Origin: Gemella sanguinis ATCC 700632
Lineage (GTDB): Bacteria; Bacillota; Bacilli; Staphylococcales; Gemellaceae
Reading direction: 5' to 3'
NCBI RefSeq assembly: GCF_000701685.1
Contig: NZ_JNJO01000002.1
Span: 1-64,000 of the forward strand
Length of the DNA stretch: 64,000 nt
Shown here: positions 61,015 to 64,000 of the stretch, piece after piece
Layout: the number at the start of each line of letters is the position of its first letter
Numbering within the stretch: the first letter of the stretch is position 1
The notes under the pieces: model-generated
What the model was told of the DNA's origin: nothing
Database searches by the model: none
What the model saw: the letters and a program-made list of their open reading frames with translations, nothing else
Translations under genes and position numbers: made by a program

Positions 61015-61887
61015 ATGGGAAACGAAATTAACTTAATTCAAGTTGAACAATTTATCAAAAATTTTAAAAGTGAGAACTCAAAAGAAGTAATTACAATAAC
61101 TACTTATCCCAATAAACCGGTAGATATTACAAGTAGTAAATTTGGTGGGATTTTTTACTTACCAAAAAATACTCAAATCCCTACAAATAATGAAGATGAA
61201 CAACTAACATTCCTTGCACAAATTAATTGTAAGGAATTACCTGAAAATAATATCTATCCAAAAGAAGGAATAGTTCAATTTTGGATTTATGGTGGAAGTC
61301 CACAACTAGGTGCTGATTTCATGGACTTTGATAACATAAATAATAATAAAAATAAGAGCGTTATATATTACTCAACTATTGAAGAACATTATTCAGAAGA
61401 AGAAATCAATTCACTGTATCAACCTAAAGAATTTAATGGTAAAGTATTAACTCCTCTTCTAAATGGAGCTACTTTTGCTCTATCATTTAAATTAGAAAAA
61501 CAACCTATAACAGTTATGGAGTATAGTTTTAATTCTTTATTTAATAGTGCTTGGAACGAAAAGTTCCCTAGTCTTAAAATTGAAGAAGAATGGCCTGAGC
61601 TGGAAGATTTAAATATTGATGTATTCAATATCTTAGAAAAAGAACTTACTACATTAACTAGTGGAACACAAATTGGTGGATATGGACACTTTACTCAATG
61701 GGATCCACGTTCTGATGAATACTTAAATGACTATAACATTTTACTTTTACAAATTGACACTGATTATGGTGCTAATGAACCTTCAATAATGTGGGGTGAC
61801 GAAGGAATCGGAAACTTCTTTATCCAAGAAGATAAATTGAAACAATTAGATTTTTCTAGTGTCTTATATAGCTGGGATTGTTTCTAA
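61015..61887 (+). CDS. DUF1963 (YwqG-like) protein
   Basis: 290 residues, no signal peptide. Family text is visible: P-N-K-P-V-D-I-T-S-S-K-F-G-G near 37, L-T-F-L-A-Q-I-N near 63 and the ending L-L-L-Q-I-D-T-D-Y-G, M-W-G-D-E-G-I-G-N-F-F-I, Y-S-W-D-C. The family is widespread and uncharacterised. GGAG lies before the ATG; 22 bases separate it from the preceding gene. It is a second addition to the cysS operon relative to Bacillus. Confidence 0.88.
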   Translation: MGNEINLIQVEQFIKNFKSENSKEVITITTYPNKPVDITSSKFGGIFYLPKNTQIPTNNEDEQLTFLAQINCKELPENNIYPKEGIVQFWIYGGSPQLGADFMDFDNINNNKNKSVIYYSTIEEHYSEEEINSLYQPKEFNGKVLTPLLNGATFALSFKLEKQPITVMEYSFNSLFNSAWNEKFPSLKIEEEWPELEDLNIDVFNILEKELTTLTSGTQIGGYGHFTQWDPRSDEYLNDYNILLLQIDTDYGANEPSIMWGDEGIGNFFIQEDKLKQLDFSSVLYSWDCF

Positions 61888-61920
61888 TAATTATTACAAT
61901 ATTTAGAAAGGAGATGCAAT

Positions 61921-62445
61921 ATGAAAAAGCAATATTTATTTATCGATGGATATAATCTACTTTTTCGCATGAAAGAATATGAACTAATCAAAAGTTCTAC
62001 TTTCCCTGCAGAAAGAGATGTCCTTATCGATATTCTAAAAGAATATGCCGGTGGTAATAATTACATTGTCTATTGCATCTTCGATGCATACTTAACGCGT
62101 TCAAAAGAATATATCAAAGAAGAAGATCCTATAACTATTGTTTATACAAAAACAGGTGAAAAAGCCGATCAATGGATTGAAAGAAAAACTCGAGAACTAA
62201 GAATAGATCATTTTGTTGATATAATCGTTGTTAGTGATGACCACGATGAACGTGATGCAACACTTGGTTACGGAGCAATTTTGAGGGACTGTCATATGTT
62301 TATAAAAGAATTAAAAGACAGAAAACAAGTTGTTTCAAAAATAGCAAAAAATCAAAATTCTAGAGAGCTAAAAAACAGACATATTCGTATGAGCGATAGC
62401 GATAGAAAAAAACTAGAGAATTTTCTTAAAACTGGTAAATTTTAA
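61921..62445 (+). CDS. rae1: Ribosome-associated endoribonuclease Rae1 (NYN domain, YacP)
   Basis: 174 residues. The N-terminal F-I-D-G-Y-N-L-L motif and acidic residues in C-I-F-D-A-Y and D-H-D-E-R-D form the NYN/PIN-like active site. A basic C-terminal tail follows. In Bacillus the orthologue enters the ribosomal A site and cuts mRNA. The neighbours cysS, mrnC and rlmB support the assignment. AAAGGAGA precedes the ATG. Last gene of the operon. Confidence 0.93.
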   Translation: MKKQYLFIDGYNLLFRMKEYELIKSSTFPAERDVLIDILKEYAGGNNYIVYCIFDAYLTRSKEYIKEEDPITIVYTKTGEKADQWIERKTRELRIDHFVDIIVVSDDHDERDATLGYGAILRDCHMFIKELKDRKQVVSKIAKNQNSRELKNRHIRMSDSDRKKLENFLKTGKF

Positions 62446-62449
62446 TCAA

Positions 62450-62488
62450 AAAAACAAGAGATGGATTTTTTATCCATCTCTTACTTTT
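62450..62488. terminator. Terminator between rae1 and the DUF4097-like gene
   Basis: AAGAGATGGAT / ATCCATCTCTT eleven-base perfect stem, five-base loop, A and T flanks; serves both converging units. Confidence 0.9.
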
Positions 62489-63231
62489 TACATAAATTTA
62501 ACTTCTACTTGTCCTGTATTTGATATTGCTGTTATTTGTTTTTCTTGAGTTTTAGCTTTATTCTCTCCATAATTGACTTGATAGTCGTTTTTATCTCCAT
62601 TTATTCTAGCATAAATATTTCCATTATCTGTTGTCATATGCATTGAAGTCACCTTAGTTTCATCAACTATAATGTTAGTATTATTCTTAGTTTCTATTAC
62701 TGCATTGTCTATATTATCTTTAGTTATTACTACTTTTTTGTCTTCAGTATATAAATTAAGATTAACTACTTCCACACTATCAACTACAATCTCATCATTA
62801 CTATTAATAATCAAATTTTCTACTTCGACATTAAATACCTTTGTAGATGCACCTTTATTTTCAACTAAGATACTTTTGTATTCTTTTCTTGGAAGATATA
62901 CTGTAATCCAATAATCATTAGCTTCTTCTACTTTTGATGTAATATCTAATATATTATTTTCTGTGTTAAATTGATATTTGTCTTTTAAATCTCCCTTTAT
63001 TAAAATTTTATCATCATTATGATAATAGATTTTCACATTGCTTCTTATATTATTAAGTTTAATACTATCTATATCTTTAGCTGAAATCCATTTTTTTGAT
63101 ATATCCTGAGAATTATCTTCCATAATATTATTCTCTACTTCTTTTTTTGTATCTTTATATTTATCAACACATCCTGTAGATAATGATACTGCGAATATTC
63201 CTATAAATAATATTTTTAGAATTTTTTTCAT
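62488..63231 (-). CDS. Lipoprotein with DUF4097-like beta-repeat domain
   Basis: 247 residues. The signal peptide ends in S-T-G-C with the lipidated cysteine at about 21. A charged linker is followed by many short repeated beta strands with Asn/Asp turns (V-K-I-Y-Y-H-N-D-D, V-E-V-E-N-L-I-I-N-S, A-V-I-E-T-K-N-N-T, M-T-T-D-N-G-N-I-Y), the outline of DUF4097 right-handed helical domains. The family is uncharacterised and often lies near envelope-stress genes. GGGAGG precedes the ATG. Single gene. Confidence 0.75.
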   Translation of the reverse strand: MKKILKILFIGIFAVSLSTGCVDKYKDTKKEVENNIMEDNSQDISKKWISAKDIDSIKLNNIRSNVKIYYHNDDKILIKGDLKDKYQFNTENNILDITSKVEEANDYWITVYLPRKEYKSILVENKGASTKVFNVEVENLIINSNDEIVVDSVEVVNLNLYTEDKKVVITKDNIDNAVIETKNNTNIIVDETKVTSMHMTTDNGNIYARINGDKNDYQVNYGENKAKTQEKQITAISNTGQVEVKFM

Positions 63232-63287
63232 AGATATCCCCTCCCTACTTATATTATACCTTTACAAAAATTTATTATCAAATAAAA

Positions 63288-63334
63288 TAAAAAAGTATGC
63301 TTAGTTTATTTTCTAACTAAACATACTTTTAATA
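63288..63334 (-). terminator. Terminator of gor
   Basis: AAAAGTATG-TTAGT / ACTAA-CATACTTTT stem just beyond the gor stop, with A/T flanks. Confidence 0.8.
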
Positions 63335-63335
63335 A

Positions 63336-64000
63336 TTATCTCATTGTTACGAATTCTTCAGACCCTGTAGGGTGGATAGCTACTGTATTGTCAAAGTCAC
63401 GTTTTGTTGCTCCCATTTTTATAGCAACCGCAAATCCTTGAATCATTTCATCGACACCAAATCCAATACCATGTAATCCTATTACTTTTTCTTCTTCACC
63501 TAATACTACTAATTTCATAACACTAGGTTGTCTATTGCTTGTTACAGCTGAATACATTGGTGTAAATGATGATTTATATACTTTGATATTTTCTTCACCA
63601 AACTCTTTAATAGCCTGTTCTTCTGTATAACCAATAGATCCAATAGGTGGGTGTGCAAACACAACAGTTGCAACATTAGTATAATCTAGGTGCTCATCAG
63701 TTTTCCCATTGAATAATCTTTCAGATAAACGACGTCCTGCCGCAACAGCTACAGGTGTTAGAGCTAATCTACCAGTTACATCACCTACTGCATAAATACC
63801 TTCCACATTAGTATTTTGATATTTATCAGTTGAGATGTATCCACGTTCATCTAATTCTACTCCTGTAACTTCTAAGTTAAGATTTTCTGTTAATGGTTTT
63901 CTACCAATTGCCCAAACTAATAAATCTACAGTTTCTTCACGACCATCTTCTAATACTAGTGTTAAACTTTCATCAGCATTTTTAACTACTTTTTTAGGAA
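63336..64000 (-). CDS. gor: Glutathione-disulfide reductase, C-terminal part (runs off the right edge)
   Basis: The frame is open from 63998 to the stop, about 221 codons, so the gene begins beyond the window. An internal GTG near 63806 is not the real start. Visible: [18 protein letters not shown], then the FAD-contact [10 protein letters not shown] and the dimerisation domain. It ends with the catalytic [12 protein letters not shown], the signature of glutathione reductases as opposed to dihydrolipoamide dehydrogenases. It keeps the thiol pool reduced with NADPH. No other thiol gene lies beside it. Confidence 0.92.
   Translation of the reverse strand, partial: PKKVVKNADESLTLVLEDGREETVDLLVWAIGRKPLTENLNLEVTGVELDERGYISTDKYQNTNVEGIYAVGDVTGRLALTPVAVAAGRRLSERLFNGKTDEHLDYTNVATVVFAHPPIGSIGYTEEQAIKEFGEENIKVYKSSFTPMYSAVTSNRQPSVMKLVVLGEEEKVIGLHGIGFGVDEMIQGFAVAIKMGATKRDFDNTVAIHPTGSEEFVTMR

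Noticed and set aside
63336-63806. Short stand-alone oxidoreductase gene starting at the internal GTG
   Set aside because: The frame continues without a stop to the window edge and encodes more glutathione reductase sequence.

Overview
The window is about 30% GC chromosome from a low-GC Firmicute of class Bacilli. Gene content and order fit a Gemella-like coccus best: the hrcA-grpE-dnaK-dnaJ order, an efe iron operon carrying its own tatC-tatA as in staphylococci, a staphylococcal-type lysine/dap operon, an LPxTG-anchored 5'-nucleotidase, a mannose PTS followed by a DUF956 gene, and no sporulation genes. The genus is an inference. No rRNA, tRNA, CRISPR array, prophage or intact transposon is seen.

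Region by region: 1-4 kb is an accessory, partly decayed island. It holds an Abi_2/HEPN abortive-infection gene with its own promoter and a short terminator-ending leader RNA, a membrane-anchored protein of unknown function, gene remnants, a possible IS3-type end, and a ~160 bp direct repeat on either side. 4-10.5 kb holds radC, a prepilin peptidase, a methionine-binding lipoprotein behind a T-box, an alpha/beta hydrolase and the thiDME operon behind a TPP riboswitch. 10.5-15.6 kb is the CIRCE-controlled chaperone operon, with an odd hairpin/direct-repeat cassette between grpE and dnaK.

15.8-20.9 kb is the most unusual accessory block. Five YehR-like (DUF1307) lipoprotein genes lie rightward and three leftward, enclosing prfB, and a perfect 18 bp palindrome sits in the promoter of the five-gene array. 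21-24.5 kb has def, an M3 peptidase and a HAD phosphatase. 24.5-26.9 kb is a small accessory module: WYL regulator, membrane protein and an unassigned soluble protein. 27-31.9 kb is a Fur-type iron operon, efeO-efeB-efeU-tatC-tatA, in which the Tat system serves the Tat-exported EfeB peroxidase.

31.9-38 kb: metA behind a second Met T-box, two paralogous histidine phosphatases and nrdIEF. 38-41.3 kb: a lone TreR-like regulator, a DUF1461 membrane protein, a fusion of a DUF1450-like domain with an Ig-like domain, and a UspA protein. 41.3-47.5 kb: the lysA-dapA-dapB-dapH-deacetylase-alr operon behind a lysine riboswitch. 47.6-53.2 kb: an acetyltransferase, a thioredoxin-like protein, the anchored nucleotidase and a CPA1 antiporter. 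53.2-56.6 kb: the mannose PTS with a cre site. 56.8-64 kb: a YitT protein, the cysS-mrnC-rlmB-rae1 operon with two extra genes, a DUF4097-like lipoprotein, and the truncated end of glutathione reductase at the right edge.

Metabolic control is largely by RNA: two Met T-boxes, TPP and lysine riboswitches. Many start codons given here are downstream of the longest possible start because of Shine-Dalgarno placement. Genes whose start was moved for this reason are stated individually.
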